41,263 nucleotides of DNA from Cytophagaceae bacterium (GCA_947494535.1 CANLVU010000008.1:1-41263); one strand, 5' to 3'; shown: positions 1 to 8,729, counted from the first letter of the stretch. Made by a program: numbers and translations. Notes: generated by a model from the sequence alone, not told the origin.

Positions 1-1353
1 AGACTTATCAATAATCAGAGACCAGTTTTTCCCATCCTTGCTTCCTAGCACCTGGTACTGGTGGTAAATACCATTGATCTTTCCGAGGAAACTCGAATCA
101 ACATCCTGATCCGCATAATTAATCTGTAGCGCTTTCAGCGTAGAAACCTCTCCTAAATCGGTCTCAATCCATTCCCCTTTTTTCGAAGAGGCCGCTGACC
201 AATAGGTTTTCATTTGCTCATCCACCGCAAAATTTGCCGAATAACCCGGTAAACTGGATGAAACACGGACTGGCTTATTGTAATTCAGCAACATCCAACC
301 TGTAAATAATTCAGACGGTTGATCTACTTTTTTCGTAGGCATATGGTGCGGATAATCTCCATAGGCCGTATTCGTGTACATAATTCCGTCTTTATCAAAA
401 TACGTAGGCCAAAGTCCTAACCGACGCTCAAAACTATTCTTCACCGCAATCGTAATCGTCGTCACATGCCACCAATTGCCATATTGTCCTTCAAAAGTAG
501 CCCCGTGACCCGCACCGCGTGTAAATCCACCCGGCTTGAACGAAAACGGATTGTGCGCTTGATACGTAAATGGACCCATCGGAAGTTCTGATGTATACAC
601 TCCATCCCCATAAGCAGAAAATTCTGTCCCTGGCGCCCCGTATTGCAAATAATACTTGCCCTTGTATTTATTCATCCAAGCCCCTTCCATAAAGGGCTTC
701 AGGAAGGTGTTGTCTTGGTACTCTCCAAAACGCTCCCATCCATGTAACTCATCATTCAGTTTAATCAAATCTTTGCGTTCTCCGATCGGTTGCAAGGTTT
801 TACGATCCAATTCTTGTCCGTACATCGGGTAAAAATTACTGGATCCGTGATATAAATAGAGGCGATTGTCATCATCCAAAAAGAAAGCGGGATCCCAGGC
901 TCCAGCCGTAAAGGCATGGACCGCTTCTTTCCAGGTATCCGTCTCCGGTTTTTGGGAATACCAAAGGGTAAAATCCTTCGCATAGGTAGAACCTATCACT
1001 AACAAACTATCCCCTAAAACAATAGTCGCAGGCGCACACAATTCATCATATACTTTGTGGTAAGGCTGTAAGAATCGACGGGACACGAAGTTCCATTTCA
1101 GCATATCCGAACTCCACCAATAGCCCCATTGATTCGTGGAAAACAAGTAATATTTGTCTTTAAAATACGAAATAACGGGATCTGCCGTGGCCCTGTGACG
1201 CCCTTGTTCTGAAAAATTAGGGATGGGTGTAAAACCGTAATCCAAGTTCATCGGATTACAATAGGTGGACAAAGCGGAAGAGGAATTACTTTGCGCGCCG
1301 GCAAAAAATGTAAAAGACAAAATAAAAAGCAGCAATGCTGGAACAATTTTCAT
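1..1353 (-). CDS. Secreted glycoside hydrolase, GH43-like, with C-terminal discoidin-type domain (3' end outside window)
   Basis: Reading leftward from an ATG at 1353, an open frame of 451 codons runs off the left edge, so the C-terminus is missing. Residues 1-21 form a signal peptide ending near Ala-Gln, so the enzyme is exported. Residues about 50-310 read as a five-bladed beta-propeller glycosidase of the GH43 type: an early Asp in an 'ATADPVI' context (likely general base), an Asp in 'AWDPAFF' followed by 'YLYHG', and a Glu in 'MEGAW' followed by 'KYYLQYG' (likely general acid). The last 100 or so residues resemble an F5/8 type C carbohydrate-binding domain ('PVRVSSSLPGYSANFAVDE', then 'TYWSA' and 'GEWIETDLGE'). 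Substrate cannot be told; GH43 members cut arabinan, xylan or galactan side chains. No SusC/SusD pair is visible beside it. The family call is by recognition only. Confidence 0.8.
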   Translation of the reverse strand, partial: MKIVPALLLFILSFTFFAGAQSNSSSALSTYCNPMNLDYGFTPIPNFSEQGRHRATADPVISYFKDKYYLFSTNQWGYWWSSDMLKWNFVSRRFLQPYHKVYDELCAPATIVLGDSLLVIGSTYAKDFTLWYSQKPETDTWKEAVHAFTAGAWDPAFFLDDDNRLYLYHGSSNFYPMYGQELDRKTLQPIGERKDLIKLNDELHGWERFGEYQDNTFLKPFMEGAWMNKYKGKYYLQYGAPGTEFSAYGDGVYTSELPMGPFTYQAHNPFSFKPGGFTRGAGHGATFEGQYGNWWHVTTITIAVKNSFERRLGLWPTYFDKDGIMYTNTAYGDYPHHMPTKKVDQPSELFTGWMLLNYNKPVRVSSSLPGYSANFAVDEQMKTYWSAASSKKGEWIETDLGEVSTLKALQINYADQDVDSSFLGKINGIYHQYQVLGSKDGKNWSLIIDKS

Positions 1354-1360
1354 AGTTTTG
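1353..1360 (+). promoter_or_regulatory. Candidate -7 element for crtW
   Basis: TAGTTTTG matches the Bacteroidota -7 consensus TAnnTTTG exactly and lies 35 bases before the crtW ATG, starting at the last base of the divergent GH43 start codon. I see no TTG at the expected -33 distance, so this is a partial match only. Confidence 0.3.
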
Positions 1361-1395
1361 AGGTCATATAGGTGCTAGAATAAACTAGCTAATTT

Positions 1396-2091
1396 ATGAG
1401 CAAAGTAAATAAATTTCAGGGAATTATTTGGGCTGCGGTGTTGATCACCCTTTGGAGTGCGAATTTAGCCTATTGGATACACGCTGATTTCAGCTGGTCA
1501 GATCCTTGGATTTATATTGCCATTCTGCTTCAGACCCATTTGTATACAGGCCTATTTATCACGTCTCACGATGCCATCCATGGAGTTGTTTATGCGGAAA
1601 ATCCCCGTCTAAATCACGCAATTGGCCGTTTTTGTACCATCCTTTTTGCCTTTAATGATTATAATACTTTACGGTCAAAACACCATTTACACCACGCTCA
1701 CGTAAACACAAATAACGACCCAGATGTACATCAAGGTCCTTTTTTATTTTGGTGGTTCAAATTTATTTGGCAATATGTCACTTGGAAACAGGTACTCGCG
1801 ATGGCGATTACCTATAACATTTTGAAAATCTGGTTTCCCATGTGGAATTTGATTCTGTTTTGGGAACTGCCCGCCATCTTGAGTACGCTACAATTATTTA
1901 TTTTCGGGACGTATCTACCGCACCGGGGAGAACATAGTTCTGAAAATAAACAACAATCTAGAAGCCAAGGTAAAAACCACGTATGGGCGTTTATTTCGTG
2001 CTACTTTTTTGGCTATCATTATGAACACCACGCGCATCCTTATTTGCCCTGGTATAAATTACCTAAAGCGAAAGACGAAAGCCTTGCCTAG
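1396..2091 (+). CDS. crtW: Beta-carotene ketolase (CrtW-type, fatty-acid-hydroxylase superfamily)
   Basis: This 231-residue integral membrane di-iron oxygenase should add keto groups at C4 of beta-ionone rings, giving canthaxanthin- or flexixanthin-type pigments. The three histidine clusters are visible: HDAIH at 58-62, HHLHHAH at 96-102, and HYEHHAH at 208-214. The family's C-terminal block follows ('HPYLPWYKLP'), as does 'FGTYLPHR' around 170-177. Four hydrophobic stretches (about 8-28, 38-58, 132-150, 152-172) fit the fold. Length is typical for CrtW; the related hydroxylase CrtZ is shorter and lacks the 'GTYLPHR' block. It stands alone: no crtB, crtI, crtY or crtZ is in the window. The next gene, pyrH, has its own promoter whose -33 box lies inside the end of crtW. 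Confidence 0.88.
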   Translation: MSKVNKFQGIIWAAVLITLWSANLAYWIHADFSWSDPWIYIAILLQTHLYTGLFITSHDAIHGVVYAENPRLNHAIGRFCTILFAFNDYNTLRSKHHLHHAHVNTNNDPDVHQGPFLFWWFKFIWQYVTWKQVLAMAITYNILKIWFPMWNLILFWELPAILSTLQLFIFGTYLPHRGEHSSENKQQSRSQGKNHVWAFISCYFFGYHYEHHAHPYLPWYKLPKAKDESLA

Positions 2092-2113
2092 ACCTAGATT
2101 TTTTCTAAATTTG
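2084..2113 (+). promoter_or_regulatory. Promoter of pyrH-frr
   Basis: A TTG at 2084-2086 and TAAATTTG at 2106-2113 are separated by 19 bases. They match the Bacteroidota -33/-7 pattern (TTTG-N19/20-TAnnTTTG). The -33 element is inside the last codons of crtW. The transcript would start about 30 bases before the pyrH ATG. Confidence 0.6.
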
Positions 2114-2145
2114 CATCGCACAAAATCTTCATAAACGAGCTCCTC

Positions 2146-2856
2146 ATGAAAGAACCTAAATACAAACGCATTTTATTGAAACTTTCAGGCGAATCTCTTT
2201 CGACAGATGGAGAAGTGATTGATCCTAACATTTTAGGTCAATATGCAGCTGAGATTAAAAAAGTGCATGATTTAGGCGTTGAAGTAGCCATCGTTATTGG
2301 TGGAGGAAATATTTTCCGCGGTGCCAGCGCAGCAAAAGCTGGCATAGACCGTGTTCAAGGCGATTACATGGGCATGTTAGCGACCGTAATTAACGGAATG
2401 GCGGTACAGGCATCTTTGGAAAAACAAGGATTGTACACGCGCATGATGACAGCCATCAAAGTAGAAGCGGTTTGCGAACCTTTCATCCGTCGCCGTGCCA
2501 TGCGTCACTTAGAAAAAGGTCGTATTGTGATTTTTGGTGCAGGAACTGGTAACCCGTATTTCACGACGGATTCTACTGCCTCCCTACGAGCGATTGAAAT
2601 CGAAGCAGATGTGGTGTTAAAAGGAACCCGCGTAGATGGCGTTTACACAGCCGATCCAGAAAAAGATCCCTCAGCAACGCGCTATGCAAACTTGAGCTTT
2701 GGTGAAGCTATCTCTAAAGGTTTAAAAATTATGGATACCACGGCATTTACCTTATGCCAAGAAAATAACGTTCCCATCATCGTATTCGATATGAACAAAG
2801 AAGGGAATTTAGCCGCCTTAGTATCGGGTGAGGATGTAGGAACATTAATTAGTTAA
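2146..2856 (+). CDS. pyrH: UMP kinase
   Basis: This amino-acid-kinase-fold enzyme phosphorylates UMP to UDP with ATP in the cytoplasm, a step toward UTP and CTP. The 236 residues match the usual bacterial length. Recognisable blocks are the N-terminal '[12 protein letters not shown]', the glycine loop '[10 protein letters not shown]' near 50-59, the UMP-binding region '[15 protein letters not shown]' near 72-86, and '[15 protein letters not shown]' near 131-145 with the following '[14 protein letters not shown]'. No Shine-Dalgarno sequence precedes the ATG, as is usual in this phylum. The frr gene starts 8 bases after the stop, and the two form the conserved pyrH-frr operon. The usual rpsB-tsf genes are not upstream. 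Confidence 0.97.
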   Translation: MKEPKYKRILLKLSGESLSTDGEVIDPNILGQYAAEIKKVHDLGVEVAIVIGGGNIFRGASAAKAGIDRVQGDYMGMLATVINGMAVQASLEKQGLYTRMMTAIKVEAVCEPFIRRRAMRHLEKGRIVIFGAGTGNPYFTTDSTASLRAIEIEADVVLKGTRVDGVYTADPEKDPSATRYANLSFGEAISKGLKIMDTTAFTLCQENNVPIIVFDMNKEGNLAALVSGEDVGTLIS

Positions 2857-2864
2857 TTGATAAA

Positions 2865-3425
2865 ATGGAAGAAATCGAATTCTATATTGACGCAACCGTC
2901 GAAACCATGGATGGGGCGATCAAGCACTTAAGTATTGAATTATCGAAAATCAGAGCAGGAAAAGCAAGCACCTCCATGCTGGATGGTTTGACTATCGATT
3001 ATTATGGTATGCAAACGCCTATTTCAGGTGCTGCATCGATTACCACTCCGGATGCGCGTACGATTGCGATTAAGCCTTTTGAAAAAGGAATTTTCGCAGA
3101 AATCGAGAAGTCTATTCGTAATTCCAGCTTGGGATTAAATCCGATGAATGATGGTGAAATCATCCGTTTATCGATTCCACCTTTGACAGAGGACCGTCGC
3201 CGTGATTTAGTCAAGCGTTGTAAGCAAGAAATCGAGGTGGCTAAGATCAATATCCGCAATGCACGTCAAGACGGCAACAATAGCATCAAGAAGTTAAAAG
3301 GAGATGGCGTATCCGAGGATGCGATCAAAGAGGCAGAAGAAAAGATCCAAAAGAAAACAGATGCCTACATCGCGAAGATCGACCAGGTTTTCAATGAAAA
3401 GGAAAAAGACATTATGTCGGTATAA
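2865..3425 (+). CDS. frr: Ribosome recycling factor
   Basis: This protein splits post-termination ribosomes together with EF-G. The 186 residues match the standard size. Visible hallmarks are the N-terminal helix with 'LSKIRAGKASTSMLDGLTIDYYG', the central beta domain with 'ISTP-like' strand ('SITTPDARTIAIKPF'), and the long C-terminal helices with 'LTEDRRRDLVKRCKQEIEVAKINIRNARQD' in two parts. It follows pyrH by 8 bases and is closed by a strong terminator at 3431-3456, so pyrH-frr is a complete two-gene unit. Confidence 0.97.
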   Translation: MEEIEFYIDATVETMDGAIKHLSIELSKIRAGKASTSMLDGLTIDYYGMQTPISGAASITTPDARTIAIKPFEKGIFAEIEKSIRNSSLGLNPMNDGEIIRLSIPPLTEDRRRDLVKRCKQEIEVAKINIRNARQDGNNSIKKLKGDGVSEDAIKEAEEKIQKKTDAYIAKIDQVFNEKEKDIMSV

Positions 3426-3430
3426 ATAGA

Positions 3431-3456
3431 AAGCCTCGAAATTCGAGGCTTTTTTT
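3431..3456 (+). terminator. Rho-independent terminator of pyrH-frr
   Basis: AAGCCTCG (3431-3438) pairs with CGAGGCTT (3444-3451) around a five-base loop, followed by a run of seven T on the plus strand. It overlaps the stop codon of the convergent patatin-like gene, whose transcript would form the same hairpin but with a poor U-tract. Confidence 0.9.
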
Positions 3457-4315
3457 ATTCACTCATTTCTAGCGCATAACCTGTTTCTAGCATTCGACGA
3501 ATATCCATTTTTGTAAAGTGCTGAATATCGATACTCAAAGGTTGTTTTGGACGAATAATGGTCAATTTCACTTCTGATCGAGACATTTTTAAATCCGCAT
3601 TCAAAATCTCATTGACAGCGATATCCATCACCCGATCAACTAAAGCTAACAGATCCCCTGAATCAAAATCCCCTCCCTCTATCATCTCCGTATGGCAGGC
3701 GATCACCACTACTTCTGTTGCGCCATCTTGGATGGCTTTGTGTAAAGGCGCCACGTCACGCAATCCTCCATCAAGGTATGATTTCCGCTTATCGCCCTCA
3801 ATCTTCACCACGGGCATCAAAATAGGCACAGCCGAAGAAGCCATTAAATAGTCCAGAAAATTTTCAAAACTAGGGTCCACATAATGCATAGCCCCTTCCA
3901 TTATATTAACAGCCCCTACCTTAAGTGTTATTGGACTTGCGTTTAAGTTACGCAAATGAAGTACATCCATCAATAACTCACGTAATGGTGTTGTGTCCAC
4001 TAGTCCTTTGAACTTCTTAGTCAAAGCAGTCCATCCTAATTGAAAAATTGAAAAGGGCTTTGATAAGCATTCTGGGTGAGTAATTCGTTGCTCCCAAAAA
4101 TCCCACAAATCTTGTGCCGCTTGTGGATAAGAAATAGGTAAACCTTCATTGAGTTGCTTCCCAAACTGATTCACTAAATAGGAGGCATTTAAACTCCCTG
4201 CAGACACACCATAGATGGCATCAGGCTGGTATCCTTTTTCAAAAAGGGCCTTGATTACACCGGCTTGAAAGGCTCCCTTTACTGACCCACCCGCTAAGAC
4301 TAAAATCTTACTCAT
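3455..4315 (-). CDS. Patatin-like phospholipase family protein
   Basis: This 286-residue predicted serine acyl hydrolase probably acts on phospholipid or lysophospholipid. The patatin hallmarks are present in order: the oxyanion glycine loop 'GGSVKGA' at 9-15, the nucleophile elbow GVSAG with Ser38, and the dyad Asp182 in 'DGGLRD'. No signal peptide or membrane segment is evident, so it is likely cytosolic or peripheral rather than a secreted RssA/PlpD-type autotransporter. It has no same-strand partner: it is convergent with frr and divergent from the polyprenyl synthase gene (61 bases between starts). The natural substrate cannot be deduced. Confidence 0.88.
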   Translation of the reverse strand: MSKILVLAGGSVKGAFQAGVIKALFEKGYQPDAIYGVSAGSLNASYLVNQFGKQLNEGLPISYPQAAQDLWDFWEQRITHPECLSKPFSIFQLGWTALTKKFKGLVDTTPLRELLMDVLHLRNLNASPITLKVGAVNIMEGAMHYVDPSFENFLDYLMASSAVPILMPVVKIEGDKRKSYLDGGLRDVAPLHKAIQDGATEVVVIACHTEMIEGGDFDSGDLLALVDRVMDIAVNEILNADLKMSRSEVKLTIIRPKQPLSIDIQHFTKMDIRRMLETGYALEMSE

Positions 4316-4376
4316 ATTACCCTTTTATCCACAAATCTGATTAAATTTACGCAATTTACTGATTCAAACAATCCGC

Positions 4377-5351
4377 ATGTCCTACTCCATCTCTTCCATT
4401 CAAGCTCCCATCGATGATTCGATGAAAGCATTCGAAGGGAAGTTCAAAACTTTCATGAAGACAAAAGTGATGTTGCTCGACACCATCATGCATTATATTG
4501 TCCAGAGAAAGGGAAAACAGATGCGTCCGATGTTCGTTTTTTTGACGGCAGGCTGTGTAGGTGAAATAACAGAAAAAACCTTCAGAGGCGCCGCTCTAAT
4601 CGAATTATTGCACACCGCGACTTTAGTTCATGACGATGTCGTAGATGACTCGAATTACAGAAGAGGATTCTTTTCCATTAATGCCATATGGAAGAATAAA
4701 ATTGCCGTCTTAGTAGGAGACTATTTACTTTCTAAAGGCTTATTGCTTTCTGTTGAACATGAAGATTTCGATCTGTTAAAATCCGTATCTACCGCTGTTA
4801 GAGAGATGGCTGAGGGGGAATTATTGCAAATTGAAAAAGCAAGAAAACTCGATATCACGGAAGACGTCTATTTTGATATTATCACAAAGAAAACTGCCAC
4901 CCTGATCGCAGCTTGCTGCGCTGTTGGATTTCAATCTGCTGGTGCTAACGCGGAAATGGTAGAGAAGGCCCGTTTATTCGGAGAAAAAGTAGGAATTGCC
5001 TTTCAAATCAAGGACGATTTGTTTGACTACGGAGATGCCGAAATAGGGAAACCATTGGGAATTGACATCAAAGAAAAAAAGATGACCTTGCCACTGATTT
5101 ATGCCCTTCAAAATACCGACAACTCGACTAAAAAGCACATCATTCAATTGATCAAAAAAGAATCAGAGGATTCCAATAAAGTAAGAGAGGTCATTGACTT
5201 CGTCAAATCAACAGGAGGCCTTTCATACGCTAATAAAAAGATGAATGAAGTCGCTGAAGAAGCGAGAGCTATCCTAGCCACCTTCCCTGCTTCAGAGTAC
5301 CGGAACTCATTAGGAGACCTCATCAGCTTTACCATAGAGCGCAATAAATAG
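4377..5351 (+). CDS. Trans-polyprenyl diphosphate synthase (IspB/HepT-type)
   Basis: This enzyme chains isopentenyl diphosphate units onto an allylic starter, most likely to make the menaquinone side chain. At 324 residues it has both Asp-rich motifs: the first at 86-91 (DDVVDD, preceded by His85 and followed by 'YRRG') and the second at 213-217 (DDLFD, with 'GKPLGIDIKEKKMTLPLIYAL' after it, written here in family order). The residues before the first motif are small or aliphatic (Ala81, Thr82, Leu83), which suits long-chain synthases rather than a farnesyl-chain stop, but chain length is not certain. It fits functionally with menG at 19951. A bidirectional terminator follows at 5377-5405. 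Confidence 0.9.
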   Translation: MSYSISSIQAPIDDSMKAFEGKFKTFMKTKVMLLDTIMHYIVQRKGKQMRPMFVFLTAGCVGEITEKTFRGAALIELLHTATLVHDDVVDDSNYRRGFFSINAIWKNKIAVLVGDYLLSKGLLLSVEHEDFDLLKSVSTAVREMAEGELLQIEKARKLDITEDVYFDIITKKTATLIAACCAVGFQSAGANAEMVEKARLFGEKVGIAFQIKDDLFDYGDAEIGKPLGIDIKEKKMTLPLIYALQNTDNSTKKHIIQLIKKESEDSNKVREVIDFVKSTGGLSYANKKMNEVAEEARAILATFPASEYRNSLGDLISFTIERNK

Positions 5352-5376
5352 GCGAACGCACTAATTAAGTCATAAA

Positions 5377-5405
5377 AAAAGGGAACCCATAACAGGTTCC
5401 CTTTT
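5377..5405. terminator. Bidirectional terminator between two convergent genes
   Basis: An 11-base arm (5377-5387, AAAAGGGAACC) pairs perfectly with 5395-5405 around a seven-base loop. A/T runs on both sides mean it can end the polyprenyl synthase transcript rightward and the outer-membrane protein transcript leftward. Confidence 0.92.
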
Positions 5406-5423
5406 CTATTTGCTATGGACAGA

Positions 5424-8030
5424 TTAACGTGGGCCTCCGCCGCCACCGAAGCCGCCTCCGCCGCCACCCATGCGCATGCCAGGCATACCCATTGGTTGAG
5501 CTGGCGCCGCTGGTGCATCGCTATCTCCTTTCGTATCATCATTATTAACCGATTTCTTCTTTTTCGTAGGACCGAAAGACATCTTACCGATTCGGTAAGA
5601 GAAATTGATTTTAAAGTTCATGTTTCTCAACGTATTCTCACTTATAGAATTGATGATAGGAGTTTGTGTTTCGCTACGAATTACAAAACCTTCCGGAGTA
5701 AAGAAATTCTCCGCACCGAATCCGATACTTCCCATTTTGTTCTTGAAGTCCTTTTTAAAGCTTAAACTATAGATTCCAAAGCCACCTTGAGACCCTTGCA
5801 ATTGAACTTGATTAACCCGGTAGAACGAGAAGATTTGTGCTCCCCATCCACTTCCCATATTGTAATTACCATAGATACGGAAGTTAGACTGAAGACCCTT
5901 GTTCTTCGCATTCAACAAAGGATCAGGTACATTATTAGCTAATACAAGATAGGAAAGATCTCCCCCACCACCGATCATTAACTTATTGGATAAATTCACA
6001 TTTAAGTTAATATTCACACCATAAGCATCTTCATTACCAATATTTTGAGAGGTTGTTTTTACTGTGTCCCCAAATACTTCTCTGATTTGATTAATCGCAC
6101 CTGTCGTATTTCTCACGAAGAATGAGGTGGAAATATAGGTTTGCTTAATGAATTTGCTGTAAGACACCTCGTAGTTGTTCGTGAATTCAGGAGCTAGGGT
6201 AGGATTACCTGTCGAAATATTCAATGGATTAGTTGCGTTTACGTTCGGATTTAAGTTCTGAATACCTGGACGCTGAAGACGGCGGTTATAGCTAAATCTC
6301 CAAGTCCCAGATTTAAAGGTCTTCGACATGTTAAAGCTAGGTACTAATACACCGTAGGCCGGAATAACCGTATTTTGACCTTCTTTTTTCAAGAAACTGG
6401 CTGAAATATCGGTGTATTCATAACGAAGACCCGTTTTGATACTCCACTTGTTTTTCGTAGTTAACGTATAGGAACCATATGAACTGTAAATATATTGGTT
6501 ATAATCAAAGACGTTAGAAGGCAAAATCGCTGAATTAACTTGTGAGTAAATTCCACTTGATCCAGCTAAAAACGATTTATAATCCGAGGTTACATTACGG
6601 ATGATAGCTTTAGAGCCAAACTCTAACATTTGATTTTTAGAAATGGGGGTTTGGTAATCTAGCTGGAAAGTCGCTTCTTCATTATAAGATGTATTCTCGT
6701 TCTTGATCGAACTCATAATCTCTGACATAGTAGATTTAGGATTCATAATCAAGTTATAGAAATCGTTGGCCCGATTATTTCTACTGTACATAGATAAGAT
6801 GGAGAACTCCTTTTGAGGTTTGGAGAAAGTATGTGTATAATCCACATTGATATCAACATTAGCCGAGTTATCTAAGGAATTAGTATTACGAAGTGATGAG
6901 ATAACCCCGTTTCTAATTTGCTGCAAACCATCTTGCCAGTTATTTCCGTTACGCAATCCAAAACGTGAACTAGCAGTAATTGAATTGAATTTATTGATGT
7001 CCCAATCAAAACCTAATTGGTAGTTTCCAAATATTCCCTCACGTCGAGTTTCTGCAGTCTGTGCATTACTAGTCAACAATCCATTGTTTTGAGTGATTTG
7101 TAAACTCTCAAACTTACCATTCACATTATACTCTGAACGGCCAAAACCACCTAATGACATTCCCCAGTTTTTATTTCTAAAGTTTCCGTTCAATGATAAA
7201 TTTGAACCACGGACACCTGCAGAAGAATCAAATGACAAGGTTAAACCTTGTAAAGTATTCTTTTTCGTAACGATATTAATAATACCAGCACTACCCTCCG
7301 CATCATATCTAGCCGAAGGTGAAGTAATTACCTCTACCGTCTTAATCATATCAGCAGGAATTTGTCTCAAGGCATCCGCAATACTAGAAGCCATAATAGT
7401 AGATGGCTTGTTATTAATTAGCACCTTCACGCTAGTAGAACCACGCAAAGAAGGGTTACCATCTAAGTCGACAGAAAGCATAGGAACTTTTTTCAATACA
7501 TCCGTTGCATCTCCACCCCGATTCGAAGCATCTTTTTCTGCATTATATACGGTGCGATCCACACGCTCTTCGATTAGTGCGCGTTGGCCTTCGACCGTCA
7601 CCTCCGAAAGCATTTTAGAGCTTTGTGCTAATTTGATCACACCTAAATCCTGGTCATCATTCTTTTCAGTCACATTCACAAAAAGTGTTTTGCTATCGTA
7701 TCCGATGAAAGATACCACAATTTTATACGATCCTACTGCCACCTTATTTAGCGTAAATTTACCTACACCGTCAGCCACGGTACCATCGACTGGTTTATTT
7801 GTCTTTGTATTAATGAGGGCCAAAGTTGCGAATTCAACTGGCTTGGAATCTGTCGAATCTAAAAGGAATCCGATGATTTTTGCACTTCCCTTAGTCCCTG
7901 ATTGCGCAGTACCGGGAATCACTGTTTCTTTTTTAGGCGCTGCACCGAAACCACCAAATCCACCAGGAATTTGCGAAATAGCGGAGAATGATAAGCTCAT
8001 CAGTGCGAATAACGTGATAATTTGTTTCAT
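5424..8030 (-). CDS. Outer-membrane beta-barrel receptor (TonB-dependent-like, CarboxypepD_reg + plug + barrel) with Gly/Met-rich tail
   Basis: The 868-residue protein starts with a signal peptide (1-19, cleavage after 'SAISQ') and a short Gly/Phe-rich mature N-terminus. Next comes a carboxypeptidase-regulatory-like beta-sandwich (about 50-135), a TonB-plug-like segment (about 150-260, including 'PSLRGSTSVKVLINNKPS' and 'AEGSAGIINIVTKK'), and a barrel of the OMP_b-brl_3 type to about 820. The barrel is followed by a Lys-rich linker, an acidic stretch, Pro/Ala, and a terminal block that is nearly all Gly with Met and Phe. Most barrels end in an aromatic residue, so a 45-residue tail is unusual. 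Substrate unknown. It is monocistronic, with a terminator at 5377-5405, and has no SusD-like or DUF4249 partner, unlike the receptor at 22307. Confidence 0.88.
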   Translation of the reverse strand: MKQIITLFALMSLSFSAISQIPGGFGGFGAAPKKETVIPGTAQSGTKGSAKIIGFLLDSTDSKPVEFATLALINTKTNKPVDGTVADGVGKFTLNKVAVGSYKIVVSFIGYDSKTLFVNVTEKNDDQDLGVIKLAQSSKMLSEVTVEGQRALIEERVDRTVYNAEKDASNRGGDATDVLKKVPMLSVDLDGNPSLRGSTSVKVLINNKPSTIMASSIADALRQIPADMIKTVEVITSPSARYDAEGSAGIINIVTKKNTLQGLTLSFDSSAGVRGSNLSLNGNFRNKNWGMSLGGFGRSEYNVNGKFESLQITQNNGLLTSNAQTAETRREGIFGNYQLGFDWDINKFNSITASSRFGLRNGNNWQDGLQQIRNGVISSLRNTNSLDNSANVDINVDYTHTFSKPQKEFSILSMYSRNNRANDFYNLIMNPKSTMSEIMSSIKNENTSYNEEATFQLDYQTPISKNQMLEFGSKAIIRNVTSDYKSFLAGSSGIYSQVNSAILPSNVFDYNQYIYSSYGSYTLTTKNKWSIKTGLRYEYTDISASFLKKEGQNTVIPAYGVLVPSFNMSKTFKSGTWRFSYNRRLQRPGIQNLNPNVNATNPLNISTGNPTLAPEFTNNYEVSYSKFIKQTYISTSFFVRNTTGAINQIREVFGDTVKTTSQNIGNEDAYGVNINLNVNLSNKLMIGGGGDLSYLVLANNVPDPLLNAKNKGLQSNFRIYGNYNMGSGWGAQIFSFYRVNQVQLQGSQGGFGIYSLSFKKDFKNKMGSIGFGAENFFTPEGFVIRSETQTPIINSISENTLRNMNFKINFSYRIGKMSFGPTKKKKSVNNDDTKGDSDAPAAPAQPMGMPGMRMGGGGGGFGGGGGPR

Positions 8031-8132
8031 TATGTGTTGTTTAAAATCGTATTTAACGAATGCAAAATTTGAACATTCTATTTAAAGGCCTTCTTTTTTG
8101 CGACCAAAATGGGTAATTTGTAGTCCAATATC

Positions 8133-8681
8133 ATGATCAAACTTCAAACGCCTCGTCTTACTTTAATCCCATTGAACCACGAGCTCTTGCTAGTTTGGCA
8201 GCAATCAGGGCGCAAAGATCTAGAAAAAATGCTAGATCTTCAACCTAACCCCTGGAAATTAGAATTGTTTTACGAACAAGAAACCCGCCAGGCTTTAAGC
8301 GATTATTGGATTCCTCAGACAGCAAAATTTCCGTTGGATTATTACTGGTACACAAATTGGGAAATAATCCTCAACTCCTCGTCCTGCTCTGTGGGGGGCA
8401 TCGGCTTTGCGGGCTTACCAGACAACGAAGGAGCCACCGAGATTGGCTATGCGCTAGACCAGAAATTCAGAGGTCAGGGAATTGCCACGGAAGCAGTGCA
8501 AGCATTAAGCGAATGGGCCTTCCAAGATGCTGGCTTACAGGTCATACGGGCAGAAACACCGGTAGATAATGAAGGGTCGCAACGGGTTTTAGAGAAAAAT
8601 CAATTCCAAAAAACCGGGGAGAAAAATCTCCCACTCGAACTCCCCCTACAAGTTTTCACCTGGGAACGCCTTCGATACTGA
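8133..8681 (+). CDS. GNAT-family N-acetyltransferase (RimJ/RimL-like)
   Basis: The 182-residue protein carries the acetyl-CoA loop 'RGQGIATEAV' near 112-121, with 'EIGYALD' just before it and 'ETPVDNEGSQRVLEKNQF' after it. This is the layout of RimJ/RimL-type GNAT enzymes that acetylate amines on proteins or small molecules. The N-terminus 'LQTPRLTLIPL' is typical of that subgroup. It sits 48 bases before argF' on the same strand, separated by an AT-rich palindrome. An acyl-transfer role in arginine synthesis is possible because no argA or argJ is visible, but nothing in the sequence shows it. The acceptor is unknown. Confidence 0.85.
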   Translation: MIKLQTPRLTLIPLNHELLLVWQQSGRKDLEKMLDLQPNPWKLELFYEQETRQALSDYWIPQTAKFPLDYYWYTNWEIILNSSSCSVGGIGFAGLPDNEGATEIGYALDQKFRGQGIATEAVQALSEWAFQDAGLQVIRAETPVDNEGSQRVLEKNQFQKTGEKNLPLELPLQVFTWERLRY

Positions 8682-8686
8682 TCTTT

Positions 8687-8704
8687 TTCAGTAATTTTAC
8701 TGAA
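8687..8704. promoter_or_regulatory. Palindrome upstream of argF' (candidate operator or weak hairpin)
   Basis: TTCAGTAA and TTACTGAA form perfect eight-base arms around TT, 25 bases before the argF' ATG. The 3' arm also contains TAATTTTA (8692-8699), a seven-of-eight match to the -7 element. It could be a regulator site for the arg cluster or a weak AT-rich terminator of the GNAT gene. It does not match the classic ArgR box well. Confidence 0.4.
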
Positions 8705-8729
8705 TTGCCAATGTTAGACAGCTAAAAGC

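Noticed and set aside
5424-5490. GGN-rich tract as a tandem repeat or frameshift hotspot
   Set aside because: It is simply the glycine codons of the receptor tail with varied third bases; the frame stays open to a clean stop.
7093-8085. Long antisense frame (330 codons) opposite the outer-membrane receptor
   Set aside because: It is a mirror of the receptor's codon pattern, with no recognisable domain; the receptor on the other strand is clear.
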